Source: an uncultured Lachnospiraceae bacterium (GTDB lineage: Bacteria; Bacillota; Clostridia; Lachnospirales; Lachnospiraceae). Taken from it: a stretch of 64,000 bases of DNA. Where the stretch lies: assembly GCA_910586205.1 (NCBI GenBank), contig CAJUGD010000020.1, forward strand, positions 1-64,000, read 5' to 3'. Of this stretch, positions 36,147 through 46,456 are shown in pieces (position 1 is the stretch's first letter; each line of letters starts with the position of its first letter). The translations under genes and the position numbers were made by a program. The notes below the pieces were generated by a model. That model ran no database searches and had not been told where the DNA came from. It was given only the letters and a program-made list of their open reading frames with translations.

Positions 36147-37469
36147 TCAGCAATTTTTCTTTTTCTCAAATGCTGCGATAAAGAATCCGTCACAGGGATG
36201 GATGCCCGGCAAAAGCTGAATGTACCCGTCTTTCCTGGTTCCTTCCTCTGTCTTTAATCCCTTAGAGAGCCTGATTTCCTTTGGGGAAAAGGGAAAATGA
36301 TCTAAAAACCACTGGCGCTGCTCCTGATTTTCCTGCCTGTTGACTGTGCAGGTGCTGTAAACTAAGGTACCGCCCGGCTTTACATACCGGGATACCACCT
36401 TTAGGATCTCCCTCTGAAGCAAAACAAGGCTTTTTGTCTGCTCTTTTGTCATCCGGTATTTAATGTCCGGCTTTTTTCCGATTACTCCTAAACCAGAGCA
36501 GGGAAGGTCAGCCAGGACAATATCCGCCTGTTCTTCCCACCCTTTGTCAAACTCCAGGGCATCCCACACCTCTGCCTTCATATTGCCGAACCCGGTGCGC
36601 TCTAAATTCTCCAAAACCATGGCAATCTTTCTTTCTGTCAGGTCACGGCACACTACCATTCCGGTTCCCTTTAGCTTATCTGCCATATGTAGGCTCTTTC
36701 CTCCCGGTGCGCCGCACACGTCCAGCACCCGGTTCCCCGGACATGGAGACGCAGCCTCCGCCACTAAGGCTGAGGCCGTATCCTGTACCTGTATCCAGCC
36801 TTTTTGAAACGCATCCAGCCGCTCCAGATAATCATACTGCTCTAAAATAAGCACTTCTTCAGACAAGGAGCTTTTTTCTGCCTTCACCCCCTGGCTGTTT
36901 AAGCTGTCCCAAATCTCCTTAAAAGATGCCAGACTAAGATTGCAGCGCACAGTCACAGGTCTGTTTTCTAAGGAGGCTTTTAACATCCTTTCCGTCACAT
37001 CCCGTCCATACTGCTCCTCCCACATATCCAAAATCCACTGGGGCATGGAATAGCGCAGGGACCAGTCTTCAAAGACAAATTCCTCTTTTCTCCGGGATAT
37101 GTTTCGAAGCACTCCGTTGACAAACCCTGAAAGTCCGCCAAAGCGGTGTTTTACGGCCAGCTTTACGGCCTCATCGCACACAGCCCGATCCGGCACCCGG
37201 TCCATCCACAGAATCTGGTATACAGACATCCGCAGTATGGTCCGGATCACCGGCTTCATCTTTTTAACCTTAACCTTTGAACAGAGATCCAGCACTGCAT
37301 CGATGGTCAGAAGCCGCTCCATTGTCCCTTCCCCGATACGGGTAATAAAGGCCCGGTCCTGTTTTTTCAGATACTGGTATTTATTTAATGCCTTCTGCAT
37401 GGCGCTGTGAATCAGCCCGTCCCGCTCTAACGCCTCCATAAGAATCTCCAGGATGATCTCTCTAGTCAT
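36147..37469 (-). CDS. rsmB: 16S rRNA (cytosine-967-C5)-methyltransferase
   Basis: The N-terminal NusB-like RNA-binding domain (residues 1-150) is followed by a SAM methyltransferase. VLDVCGAPGGKSLHMA binds SAM. DLPCSGLGVIGKKPDIKY carries the release cysteine and VYSTCTVNRQENQ the nucleophilic cysteine. About 440 residues. The ATG at 37469 follows GGAGGACGGAG and overlaps the protease stop by eight bases. Confidence 0.95.
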   Translation of the reverse strand: MTREIILEILMEALERDGLIHSAMQKALNKYQYLKKQDRAFITRIGEGTMERLLTIDAVLDLCSKVKVKKMKPVIRTILRMSVYQILWMDRVPDRAVCDEAVKLAVKHRFGGLSGFVNGVLRNISRRKEEFVFEDWSLRYSMPQWILDMWEEQYGRDVTERMLKASLENRPVTVRCNLSLASFKEIWDSLNSQGVKAEKSSLSEEVLILEQYDYLERLDAFQKGWIQVQDTASALVAEAASPCPGNRVLDVCGAPGGKSLHMADKLKGTGMVVCRDLTERKIAMVLENLERTGFGNMKAEVWDALEFDKGWEEQADIVLADLPCSGLGVIGKKPDIKYRMTKEQTKSLVLLQREILKVVSRYVKPGGTLVYSTCTVNRQENQEQRQWFLDHFPFSPKEIRLSKGLKTEEGTRKDGYIQLLPGIHPCDGFFIAAFEKKKNC

Positions 37470-38172
37470 CGTTTCTCCGTCCTCCAAACAGGATCAACAG
37501 CCGCAGAAGCTGCAGAACAGACGCTGCCACTGCCGCCACATAGGTCAGAGCCGCCGCTCCCAGCACCTTTTTCGTATAATCCACTTCCTGCCCCTGAAGA
37601 ATGCCGATCTGCCCCAGCAGGTTTACCGCCCTTCCGGATGCATTGAACTCTACCGGAAGTGTGATCACCTGAAACATAAGAGCCAGCACAAACATCCAGA
37701 TCCCCACCTGGATAAAAGGAGTCAGCCCAATCACCAGTCCCAAAAGAATCAAAGGCCAGGACAGAGTGCTGCCTAAATTGGCTACCGGAACAAAGGCAGC
37801 ACGAAGGCGAAGGGGAACATAGCCTACATGGTCCTGGATGGCATGGCCGCACTCATGGGCCGCCACCCCAATGGCTGACACGGATGTCTGCCCGTAAACG
37901 GATTCTGACAGGTTCACGGTCTTGGTCCTGGGGTCATAGTGATCCGTAAGCTGTCCCCTCACCCCGCGGACTGTCACATCAAAGATTCCCTGAGAACGAA
38001 GAATCTGTCTGGCTGCATCCGCTCCGGTCATTTTTGTCCGGCTCTGCACCTGGGAATATTTTTGAAATGTGCCGTTAACCCGCGCAGACGCCCACATAGA
38101 AAGCAGTGCACCTGCTATGACCAAAAGATACGTGGGATCAAACCCAAAATAACCTCTGTAAAAAGGCATCAT
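37462..38172 (-). CDS. Zinc-dependent membrane peptidase, YugP/DUF2268-type neutral protease
   Basis: 236 residues with an N-terminal membrane segment (YLLVIAGALLSMWASARV), the zinc motif AAHECGHAIQDH near residue 100, and two further membrane segments (~130-165 and ~205-228). GADAARQILRSQGI and DHYDPRTKTVNLSESVY precede the zinc motif. This is the 'neutral zinc metallopeptidase' family found between fmt and rsmB in many Clostridia. Substrate unknown. Confidence 0.9.
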   Translation of the reverse strand: MMPFYRGYFGFDPTYLLVIAGALLSMWASARVNGTFQKYSQVQSRTKMTGADAARQILRSQGIFDVTVRGVRGQLTDHYDPRTKTVNLSESVYGQTSVSAIGVAAHECGHAIQDHVGYVPLRLRAAFVPVANLGSTLSWPLILLGLVIGLTPFIQVGIWMFVLALMFQVITLPVEFNASGRAVNLLGQIGILQGQEVDYTKKVLGAAALTYVAAVAASVLQLLRLLILFGGRRNDD

Positions 38173-38177
38173 AAAGC

Positions 38178-39125
38178 TCAGCTCCTTCCAAGTCTCTGCC
38201 CTTTCTCCACAGGAAATCCCCGAAGAAAGGCTCCTGTGTCCATTCGTTTCTTTCCTTCAATCTGAAGGCTGGTAATATTCAAAATACCTTTCCCGGTTTG
38301 AATCTTCAGCCCGTCTTCTGACGCAGACAGTATCACACCGCATTCTGCCTGATTGTCTTTATCCTCCTCAGATGCCTGAACATCCCCGGCCCACAGCTTC
38401 AGCAGCTTTCCCTGCAGCCAGGTATAGGCGCTGGGCCAGGGATCAAGCCCTCTTATGAGCCGCTCAATGGAAACCGCATCCTTTGTCCAGTCAATTTCTC
38501 CAAAGGATTTGGGAATCTTTTTTACATAGGTAGCCGCCTCATGATCCTGGGGCGTTCTTACCAAAGTCCCTTTTTCCATCTTATCCAAAGTAGACAGAAT
38601 CAGCTCCCCTCCCAGCATACTCAGCCGGTCAAACAGGCTTCCCCCTGTCTCCTTTTTTTCCAAAGCGATAACTCTTTTCTCCAGAATATCTCCTGTGTCC
38701 ATTCCCTCGTCCATCATCATGGCAGTAATACCGGTCTCCTTATCTCCGTTGAGCACCGCCCACTGAATCGGAGAGGCTCCTCTGTACTTAGGAAGCAGGG
38801 ATGCGTGAATATTCACACAGCCATAAACAGGCACACAGAGCAGCTCCTTTGACAGAATCTGTCCAAAAGCAATCACCACCATTACATCCGGAGAAAGCTT
38901 TTTCATTTCTTCGATAAAAGATGCATCCCTGGCCCGCTCCGGCTGATATACCGGAATCTGACGGCAGAGAGCCGCCTCCTTCACCGGGGACATGCTAATC
39001 CCATTGCCTCTGCCCTTTGGCTTGTCAGGCTGGGTCACTACTGCCGTCACCTGGTGACGGGAATCCGCCAAAGCCTCAAGCACCGGAACGGAAAAATCAG
39101 GAGTTCCCATAAATACAATTCTCAT
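38178..39125 (-). CDS. fmt: Methionyl-tRNA formyltransferase
   Basis: Formylates initiator Met-tRNA using 10-formyl-THF, a product of the formate-THF ligase encoded upstream. MRIVFMGTPDFSVPVLEAL at the start, VNIHASLLPKYRGASPIQWA with the catalytic His, and TGITAMMMDEGMDTGDIL are canonical. The C-terminal OB domain is complete at 315 residues. Confidence 0.96.
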   Translation of the reverse strand: MRIVFMGTPDFSVPVLEALADSRHQVTAVVTQPDKPKGRGNGISMSPVKEAALCRQIPVYQPERARDASFIEEMKKLSPDVMVVIAFGQILSKELLCVPVYGCVNIHASLLPKYRGASPIQWAVLNGDKETGITAMMMDEGMDTGDILEKRVIALEKKETGGSLFDRLSMLGGELILSTLDKMEKGTLVRTPQDHEAATYVKKIPKSFGEIDWTKDAVSIERLIRGLDPWPSAYTWLQGKLLKLWAGDVQASEEDKDNQAECGVILSASEDGLKIQTGKGILNITSLQIEGKKRMDTGAFLRGFPVEKGQRLGRS

Positions 39126-39169
39126 TCTCTCCTCTTTCTTGACGCAGGCAATACGTCCTTTTCTTTAAA

Positions 39170-39643
39170 TCACAGGTCTTCCTCATCATTATCCATCAGT
39201 TCTCCCTCTACTAAGTCCACGTACAGCCCTCCATGAAGATGATCGCACTCATGGCAAATGGCCCGGGCTAACATCTCCTCTCCTTCCAGCTCATATTCAT
39301 TCATATCTTCATCCAGGGCACGTACCTTTACATAATTGGGACGAGTCACCATACCATGCTTTCCCGGTACGCTTAAGCATCCCTCCCGGTCTGTCTGGGT
39401 TCCGCTCTGCTCAATGATCTCAGGATTGATCAGCACATACTGATTCCCGTCCTCCACGTCAATCACCACGATCTGCTTTAATATCCCTACCTGAGATGCA
39501 GCCAGCCCTACCCCGTTGTGTTCATACATGGTGTCGAACATGTCGTCTATCAGCTCCCTTGTCCGCCGGTTCATCTCCTTTACCTTCTTGCACTGCTTTC
39601 TTAAAATATCATCGCCAATCGTTCTGACCTGTCTGATCGCCAT
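39170..39643 (-). CDS. def: Peptide deformylase
   Basis: Removes the N-formyl group from nascent proteins. The three motifs are GVGLAASQVG, EGCLSVPG and CHECDHLHGGLYVD (metal-binding HExxH plus Cys). 157 residues, type 1 length. It sits directly between fmt and priA. Confidence 0.96.
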   Translation of the reverse strand: MAIRQVRTIGDDILRKQCKKVKEMNRRTRELIDDMFDTMYEHNGVGLAASQVGILKQIVVIDVEDGNQYVLINPEIIEQSGTQTDREGCLSVPGKHGMVTRPNYVKVRALDEDMNEYELEGEEMLARAICHECDHLHGGLYVDLVEGELMDNDEEDL

Positions 39644-39696
39644 ATGCTTTCTGTTCTCCTTTTCCCCTGTTCTAATACAATCGCCGTTACGGCCTC

Positions 39697-41724
39697 TCAG
39701 CTAAAATCATACTGCACTGTAAGTCTTTTACAGTCCTCTGTCTCATCCCAACGATCCTGAATATATTTCCGGATTCTTATTAGTATATCATAATTTTCTT
39801 GTTTCATATATAAAATTTTTCTATAAATATCATTAACTTTGTATACTGGCGCCGGAACCGGGCCGATCACCTCCAGACAGGCGCCAAAATGCCGCACCAC
39901 AGAATCCCGGATCAAATCCATCATGCGGCCGGTCAGCTCCTCGTCCCTTCCCGATACCTGCAGACCCAGCATATGATTGGCCGGAGGATAGTGCATTAAC
40001 CGCCGATATCCCATTTCCTGCCGATAAAAAGCCTCATAATCCTGAGCTGCCGCCGCCTGAATCCCATAGTGCTCCGGTATATAGGTCTGAATCACCGCAA
40101 TCCCCGGCCTCCTTCCCCTTCCGGCCCGTCCGGCCGCCTGGACAAGAAGCTGAAAGGTTCTCTCTGCACACCGGAAATCCGGCGCATACAAGGATACATC
40201 CGCTGCCAGTCCCCCCACCAGCGTCACCCCCGGAAAATCATGGCCCTTTACAATCATCTGGGTGCCGATCAAAATATCCGCCTCCCCCTTGGCAAATGCT
40301 GCCAAAATGGCTTCATGGCCTCCTTTCCTGGATGTAGTATCCAGATCCATCCTGAGAACCCTGGCCCCGTCAAATATCTGCTTTGCCATTTCCTCAATCT
40401 TCTGGGTGCCTACCCCAAAACCTGCCAGGTACTCTGAGCCGCAGGACGGGCATGTCCTTGGCATGGGTATGGTATAGCCGCAGTAATGACAGGCCAGTCG
40501 CCGGTTATTGTGCAGGGTCAGGGAAACATCACAGTGAGGACATTTGATGGCCTTGCCGCAGCTTCTGCAGGACACAAAGCTTGCATATCCCCGCCGGTTC
40601 ATAAAGAGCATAACCTGTTCTTTCTTTTCCAGGCGGTCTTCTATCAGCTCCTTAAGCCGCCTGCTGAAAATAGATTTATTTCCTTCTCTCAGCTCTCCCC
40701 GCATGTCCACAATCTCTGTTGCCGCCAAAGCGCTGTCCTTCCCGGCCCGGACTGTGAGAGAAAACAAACGGTAAAGCCCTGCTTCGGCTTTAGAGTAGGC
40801 TTCCACAGACGGAGTGGCGGATCCCATGACAAAATGGGCTCCTTCCATTCCGGCCAAATGCTCGGCCACCTCTCTGGCATGATACCGGGGCGCACCCTCG
40901 CTGCGGTACGCCCCTTCATGTTCCTCATCCATCACAATCAGGCCCAGCTTTTCAAACGGCGTAAAAAGAGCGGAACGGGCTCCGATCATGATCTGAGCCT
41001 CCCCCCGCCTGGCTCGGTCAAACTGGTCATAGCGTTCCCCGTCAGACAACCGGGAATGCATCACACAGATCTGTTCCCCGAACCGGGCATAAAACCGCAT
41101 CACGGTCTGAAAGGTTAAGGCAATCTCCGGAATCAGCACGATCACCTGAAAGCCCAGTAACAGCACATGGTCAATCATGGCCATATACACTTCTGTCTTT
41201 CCGCTTCCGGTGATCCCGTGAATGAGATAAGGCGTCCTTTCTCCCTTATCATAATCCCTGCAAAAAGCTTGAATGATCTGCTGCTGCTGTGCATTTAAGA
41301 AAATATCCGGCTGTTCTCTTGTCTCCTTCCAGGACCAAAGATTCCCGATCATGGACTTTACCACCTGCTGATTGCGTGCCTTCACCCTCTTTTTTACAGG
41401 GAGGGCTGTCTTTAATGCCTGATGCATGGTTGAGCCATACCGCTCCTTCATCCACCAGGCCAGCTCTAAAAGCCGCGAATCTGCTGTCACGCTGCCCTTT
41501 ACCAAACCTGTCACCGCTTTGATCCTGGCCTCATCAAAAGCCGCCTTTTCTGTTATTTCCACCACATAGCCTTTTCTGCTGCGGTTTCCTGAACCAAAAG
41601 GAACGCAGACCTGACTTCCGACCTTTACCTCCTCCAGAAGATTTTCCGGAATCCGGTATTGGAAGATACGGTCCACGCTTTCATGGGAAATATCAATAAT
41701 AACGCTGGCATATTTTACCGCCAT
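39697..41724 (-). CDS. priA: Primosomal replication restart helicase PriA
   Basis: 3'-to-5' helicase that reloads the replisome. The N-terminal DNA-binding part (QYRIPENLLEEVKVGSQVCV) precedes Walker A GITGSGKTEVY and Walker B IVMDEEHEGAYR. Eight zinc-binding cysteines lie between CRSCGKAIKCPHC and TCPSCGSEYL, and VQAAGRAGRG is helicase motif VI. 675 residues is on the short side for the family, mainly in the linker after the N-terminal domain. No essential motif is missing. Confidence 0.95.
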   Translation of the reverse strand: MAVKYASVIIDISHESVDRIFQYRIPENLLEEVKVGSQVCVPFGSGNRSRKGYVVEITEKAAFDEARIKAVTGLVKGSVTADSRLLELAWWMKERYGSTMHQALKTALPVKKRVKARNQQVVKSMIGNLWSWKETREQPDIFLNAQQQQIIQAFCRDYDKGERTPYLIHGITGSGKTEVYMAMIDHVLLLGFQVIVLIPEIALTFQTVMRFYARFGEQICVMHSRLSDGERYDQFDRARRGEAQIMIGARSALFTPFEKLGLIVMDEEHEGAYRSEGAPRYHAREVAEHLAGMEGAHFVMGSATPSVEAYSKAEAGLYRLFSLTVRAGKDSALAATEIVDMRGELREGNKSIFSRRLKELIEDRLEKKEQVMLFMNRRGYASFVSCRSCGKAIKCPHCDVSLTLHNNRRLACHYCGYTIPMPRTCPSCGSEYLAGFGVGTQKIEEMAKQIFDGARVLRMDLDTTSRKGGHEAILAAFAKGEADILIGTQMIVKGHDFPGVTLVGGLAADVSLYAPDFRCAERTFQLLVQAAGRAGRGRRPGIAVIQTYIPEHYGIQAAAAQDYEAFYRQEMGYRRLMHYPPANHMLGLQVSGRDEELTGRMMDLIRDSVVRHFGACLEVIGPVPAPVYKVNDIYRKILYMKQENYDILIRIRKYIQDRWDETEDCKRLTVQYDFS

Positions 41725-41775
41725 ATGCCCTCCCGTCTACAGCCTTCTAAAGCGGCTGCGATAAAGTGTGTTTGC

Positions 41776-43143
41776 CTAATTATCAGCGATACAAGGCACC
41801 AGCCGCTTTGCCACCTGGTCCAGCTTCATACTGCGGGATCCCTTTAAAAGCACACAATCCCCATAAACCAAAAGCTCCTCTAAAGCCTCTGAAAGCCCGC
41901 TTAAGTCCTCCCCGCTAAAATGCCGGCATTCCTTTCCTGCCTCAATGTTCCGGGACAGCTCCCCCAGGGTAAACACCACATCAACCGGCTGATCGGAAAG
42001 CCATTCCCCGATCTCTTTGTGGAACCGCTCCTCGTCTGGCCCTAACTCCTTCATATCTGCCAGAACCGCGATCCTGCGCACGGCTTTTTCCATAGATGCC
42101 AGCACCTGAAGGGATGCTTTCATTGAAACCGGGCTTGCATTATAGGTATCGTCAATAATCGTGATCCCGTCTCGAACATACACCTGCTGCCGCCCCAAAT
42201 AACCGGTAAATTCCTGAAGCTTTTCTGCTGCTGCCTGCATATCCACGCCATAAAGATCCGCTGCCGCTAAGGCTGCCATGGCATTTCCCACATGATGGGC
42301 TCCCATAATCTTTAAGCTGACCAAAGCCCGCTTCTCTCCGTGGACTGCCTCAAACACAGGATACCCGTCCTTCAGACGGATATGTTCCGCCCGGTAATCA
42401 CAATGCTCCCCGGTTCCATAATAAATGGTGCGGCATCCATCCCTGGCCAAAGTATCCTTAAGCATCGGGTCATCTCCATTTAACAGCAGGATTCCTCCAT
42501 CCTTAAGGCCGTCCTGAATCTTTAACTTCTCCTGATAAATATTCTCCTGGCTTCCAAGCAGTTCAATGTGGGCAACTCCCACATTGGTGATCACTGCCAT
42601 ATCCACCCGGGCAATCCGGGCAATCACCGACATTTCCCCGGGCATACTCATGCCCAGCTCCAGCACCCCGATCTCATCCTCTGACGTGATCTCTGACAAG
42701 GTAATGGGGACGCCCACCTGGCTGTTTTTATTTCCCGGTGTCTTGTACACCTTAAATCCGGCTGACAAGGCTGTCGCCACCATTTCCCGTGTTGTGGTCT
42801 TTCCCACGCTTCCGGTGATTCCGATCAACGGCAGGGTAAGCCGGTCCCTGTAATAAGCCCCTACTGCCTGCAAAGCCTTTTTCGTATCCTCCACCCGGAT
42901 CCAGGGATGGACATCCTCCATCTCATCATGTTTTGAGGTAAGGACAGCGCCTGCCCCTGCCTCAAAAGCCATGCCGATAAACCGGTGGGCATCCACCTTC
43001 TCCCCCACCAGGGGCACAAACAGCTCTCCTCTTTGTACCTCCTTAGAGTTAATCCCAATATGCACAACCGGCTGGCTCTCATCCCCGCACAAAAGCCTGC
43101 CTCCTGTGGCCGTTACAATGTCCCTTACTGTCATCTGTTCCAT
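41776..43143 (-). CDS. murF: UDP-MurNAc-tripeptide--D-alanyl-D-alanine ligase
   Basis: Adds D-Ala-D-Ala to the peptidoglycan precursor in the cytoplasm. GITGSVGKTTTREMVATAL is the ATP loop. GTPGNKNSQVGVPITL, LGMSMPGEMSVIARI, TNVGVAHIELLGS and DDTYNASPVSMKASL are all Mur-ligase motifs. 455 residues. It follows murE on the same strand with a ~100-base gap. Confidence 0.95.
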   Translation of the reverse strand: MEQMTVRDIVTATGGRLLCGDESQPVVHIGINSKEVQRGELFVPLVGEKVDAHRFIGMAFEAGAGAVLTSKHDEMEDVHPWIRVEDTKKALQAVGAYYRDRLTLPLIGITGSVGKTTTREMVATALSAGFKVYKTPGNKNSQVGVPITLSEITSEDEIGVLELGMSMPGEMSVIARIARVDMAVITNVGVAHIELLGSQENIYQEKLKIQDGLKDGGILLLNGDDPMLKDTLARDGCRTIYYGTGEHCDYRAEHIRLKDGYPVFEAVHGEKRALVSLKIMGAHHVGNAMAALAAADLYGVDMQAAAEKLQEFTGYLGRQQVYVRDGITIIDDTYNASPVSMKASLQVLASMEKAVRRIAVLADMKELGPDEERFHKEIGEWLSDQPVDVVFTLGELSRNIEAGKECRHFSGEDLSGLSEALEELLVYGDCVLLKGSRSMKLDQVAKRLVPCIADN

Positions 43144-43244
43144 ACACTGCCTCTTTTTCCTTATCCTATGGCATATTTCTTTTACCGGTTCCCGTCCGCC
43201 CGTAAGAACCGTTTCTTTTGAAGCAAAGCGCTGCTGCCAAACCT

Positions 43245-44729
43245 TTAAATATCTTCCTCCAGACCTTTTGCTGCCTGCCGGATCACTTCCCGGTCCAGGA
43301 ACGGGTAGCGAACGCCCTCAATTTCCTGATAATTCTCATGTCCCTTCCCAATCACGGCAATCATATCCCCTGCCTGGGCATGGGCAAGGCTGTAGGCAAT
43401 CGCTTCTTTTCTGTCTGGGATCTCCACAAAAGCCCCGCCTGTCTTTTCAATGCTCCCCCGGATATCTGCCAAAATATCCTCCACCTTCTCATAGCGGGAA
43501 TTATCTGCGGTGATTATGGAAAAGTCCGCCATTTTCCCTGCAATCTCTCCCATGGAATATCTCCGGTCTTTAGACCGGTTTCCTCCGCATCCAAAAACAC
43601 AGACCAGCCGTTTGGGCTGATACTCCCGCAGCGCAGACAAAAGGCTTTCCATGCTGACCTCATTGTGAGCATAGTCCACAATCACACAGCATTTTTTGGA
43701 AGAATACACGATCTCCATCCGCCCGTCTAACTTCAGATGCTCCAGCCCATGGCAGACAACCTCCTTTGACACTCCTGCTTTTAGACAGACCGCTGCTGCC
43801 GCCAGAGCATTATTTACATTAAACCTTCCGGGAATATTCACCCGCACCGGAATAAAATCCTGTTTTCCCTTTTCCTCAATACAAATCTCAAACTCCAGCC
43901 CTACAAAATCCGGTTCTGACACAAAATGAATGCCCTTTGCCTGATACTTGGCCTCATGGTCTAGACCATATCCCTCCCACGGACAGCAAATCCCTTCCGT
44001 GATCTGTTCCAGATGCATGTCATCCACGTTTACCAGACCTAAACGGCTTTGCCCGAATATCTGCTTTTTGTAAAAAAGATATTCCTCAAAATCCTTATGT
44101 TCATTCTCTCCAATATGATCCCGGGAAAGATTGGTAAAAATGGCATAGTCATAGACAATTCCCTTTACCCGGCACATTTTCAGAGCCTGGGATGACACCT
44201 CCATCACGCAGCATTCACAGCCTGCCTCTGCCATTTCCCGAAAATACCGATGCAGCTCATAGGATTCCGGCGTGGTATTTACCGTATCATAATGCTTCTC
44301 TCCGATCCCCACGCCGTTTGTTCCGATGATGCCCGTCTTTTTTCCTGCTGCCTCTAAAAGAGCCCTTACCATGTGGGCCGTGGTGGTCTTTCCCTTGGTT
44401 CCCGTAATCCCGATCATCAAAAGCTCTCTGGCCGGATATCCGAACCTTGCGGCGGACAAAAGAGCCAGGGCCTCCCGGCCCTGCTCTGCCAAAAGAACCG
44501 TCACATCCAATGGGACAGAAACCGGCTTTTCCACCACTAACACCTTCACCCCCGCCGAAAGCACCTGGGGAATGAATGCATGAGAATCTGTCTTTGTCCC
44601 GGAAATGCAGACGAACAAAGCTCCCGGACCTGCTTTCCGCGAATCAAAAACCACGTCATTCACTTCCTCATCCAGACTGCCCTGCAGCAGCGTATAATTC
44701 AGTTCCCCCAACCATTCCTTCAACAACAT
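43245..44729 (-). CDS. murE: UDP-MurNAc-L-Ala-D-Glu--diamino-acid ligase
   Basis: Adds the third stem amino acid. GITGTKGKTTTAHMVRALL is the ATP loop; NTTPESYELHRYFREM, EVSSQALKMCRVKGI and NLSRDHIGEHK-type motifs follow. The specificity loop reads ITADNSRYEKVEDI: DNSR where meso-diaminopimelate enzymes have DNPR. The Arg that contacts diaminopimelate is kept, so mDAP is the likely substrate, with some doubt. 494 residues. Confidence 0.93.
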   Translation of the reverse strand: MLLKEWLGELNYTLLQGSLDEEVNDVVFDSRKAGPGALFVCISGTKTDSHAFIPQVLSAGVKVLVVEKPVSVPLDVTVLLAEQGREALALLSAARFGYPARELLMIGITGTKGKTTTAHMVRALLEAAGKKTGIIGTNGVGIGEKHYDTVNTTPESYELHRYFREMAEAGCECCVMEVSSQALKMCRVKGIVYDYAIFTNLSRDHIGENEHKDFEEYLFYKKQIFGQSRLGLVNVDDMHLEQITEGICCPWEGYGLDHEAKYQAKGIHFVSEPDFVGLEFEICIEEKGKQDFIPVRVNIPGRFNVNNALAAAAVCLKAGVSKEVVCHGLEHLKLDGRMEIVYSSKKCCVIVDYAHNEVSMESLLSALREYQPKRLVCVFGCGGNRSKDRRYSMGEIAGKMADFSIITADNSRYEKVEDILADIRGSIEKTGGAFVEIPDRKEAIAYSLAHAQAGDMIAVIGKGHENYQEIEGVRYPFLDREVIRQAAKGLEEDI

Positions 44730-44754
44730 AGGCTTTGACCTCTTTTCCTGTCCT

Positions 44755-46425
44755 TTAAAACAATCCTGTGATCTTTCCTTCTTCGTTTACATCAATCCCG
44801 TCTGCAGCCGGCTTTTTGGGAAGCCCCGGCATGGTCATAATGGCTCCTGTCAGCGCCACCACAAACCCGGCTCCGGCTGACACATACACATCCCGCACAT
44901 TGATGGTAAACCCTGCCGGCCTTCCCAGCTTATTCTGATCGTCAGACAAGGAATACTGAGTCTTTGCCATACAGACCGGCATCCCTCCAAATCCCATCTC
45001 CTCAATCCTGGCCACAGCCTTTGCCGCCGCAGGTGCATAGCTGACGCCGTCCGCACCGTATATTTCTGCGGCAATAGTATGAATCTTTTCTTTTAAGCCC
45101 ATCTCGTCCGGATAGATAGGTGCATAATGGCTTTCCTTATTTTCCAGGGTTTCCAACACCTTCCCGGCCAGCGCCTCGCCGCCCTCGCCGCCTTTTGCCC
45201 ACACCTCGGACAGAGCGAACTCACAGCCCCGCTCCTCACAGAAGCTTTCGATAAACTCATATTCTGCCTTGGTGTCGCTGGTAAAGGAATTAAGCGTCAC
45301 CACCACCGGAACCCCGTATTTTTGAATGTTTTCAATATGTTTTTCCAAATTCACGATCCCGCGCTTTAAAGCCTCTAAGTTTTCTTCTCCCAGCTCTGTC
45401 TTCTGCACGCCTCCGTTATACTTTAACGCCCGCACGGTAGCCACCAGAACCACTGCATCCGGCTTTAATCCTGCCATCCGGCATTTAATATCCAAGAATT
45501 TCTCTGCCCCCAGATCTGCGCCGAAACCAGCCTCTGTAACCACAATATCCGCCAGCTTTAAAGCTGTCTTTGTGGCACGCACGCTGTTGCACCCATGGGC
45601 AATATTGGCAAACGGCCCTCCATGAACCAGTGCCCCCGTGTGCTCCAAAGTCTGGATCAGATTGGGCTTCATGGCATCCTTTAAAAGAGCTGCCATGGCC
45701 CCCACTGCGTTAAGCTGCTTTGCTGTCACCGGCTCCCCAGCATAATTATATGCAACAATGATTCGTCCCAGCCTTTCTTTTAAATCTTCCATATTATCAG
45801 CCAGGCAGAGAATTGCCATGATCTCTGAAGCCACGGTAATGACAAAGTGATCCTCCCGCACCACGCCGTCAGCCTTAGCTCCCAGCCCCACTACAATATT
45901 GCGCAGGGCCCTGTCATTCATATCCATGCACCGTTTCCAGAGAATCTGCCTGGTATCAATCTGAAGCGCATTTCCCTGTTGGATATGGTTGTCCAAAAGA
46001 GCCGCCAGAAGATTGTTGGCAGAGGTTATGGCATGAAAGTCCCCTGTAAAGTGCAGGTTCAGATCCTCCATGGGCACCACCTGGGCATAGCCGCCGCCGG
46101 CTGCTCCTCCCTTGATTCCAAAGCATGGCCCAAGAGAAGGCTCCCGCAGGGCCAGCATGGTCTTTTTCCCCAAACGGCTCAGGGCATCCGCCAGCCCAAT
46201 GCTGGTGGTAGTCTTCCCCTCTCCCGCAGGAGTAGGATTAATGGCAGTCACCAGCACCAGCCTTCCGTCCGGATTTTCTTTTATCCGATTCCACAGCTCG
46301 TCAGTCAGCTTCGCCTTATATTTTCCATATAATTCCAGCTCATCCTCATTGATTCCATAAGCCGTCCCAACCTCTTTAATCTGCTTCATCCTGGCTTCCT
46401 GGGCAATCTGAATATCTGTTTTCAT
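44755..46425 (-). CDS. fhs: Formate--tetrahydrofolate ligase
   Basis: Makes 10-formyl-THF from formate, THF and ATP. It feeds purine synthesis, Met-tRNA formylation and, where present, the Wood-Ljungdahl pathway. The ATP site is PTPAGEGKTTTSIGLADAL; EPSLGPCFGIKGGAAGGGYA and FTGDFHAITSANNLL are family signatures. 556 residues from the ATG at 46425, preceded by AAGGAGGG. It ends 25 bases before murE. Confidence 0.96.
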   Translation of the reverse strand: MKTDIQIAQEARMKQIKEVGTAYGINEDELELYGKYKAKLTDELWNRIKENPDGRLVLVTAINPTPAGEGKTTTSIGLADALSRLGKKTMLALREPSLGPCFGIKGGAAGGGYAQVVPMEDLNLHFTGDFHAITSANNLLAALLDNHIQQGNALQIDTRQILWKRCMDMNDRALRNIVVGLGAKADGVVREDHFVITVASEIMAILCLADNMEDLKERLGRIIVAYNYAGEPVTAKQLNAVGAMAALLKDAMKPNLIQTLEHTGALVHGGPFANIAHGCNSVRATKTALKLADIVVTEAGFGADLGAEKFLDIKCRMAGLKPDAVVLVATVRALKYNGGVQKTELGEENLEALKRGIVNLEKHIENIQKYGVPVVVTLNSFTSDTKAEYEFIESFCEERGCEFALSEVWAKGGEGGEALAGKVLETLENKESHYAPIYPDEMGLKEKIHTIAAEIYGADGVSYAPAAAKAVARIEEMGFGGMPVCMAKTQYSLSDDQNKLGRPAGFTINVRDVYVSAGAGFVVALTGAIMTMPGLPKKPAADGIDVNEEGKITGLF

Positions 46426-46456
46426 GTCAAATCCCTCCTTGTTTTTAAGATTTCCT

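Noticed and set aside
39697..41724. PriA truncated
   Set aside because: Shorter than many relatives, but all helicase motifs and all eight zinc cysteines are present.
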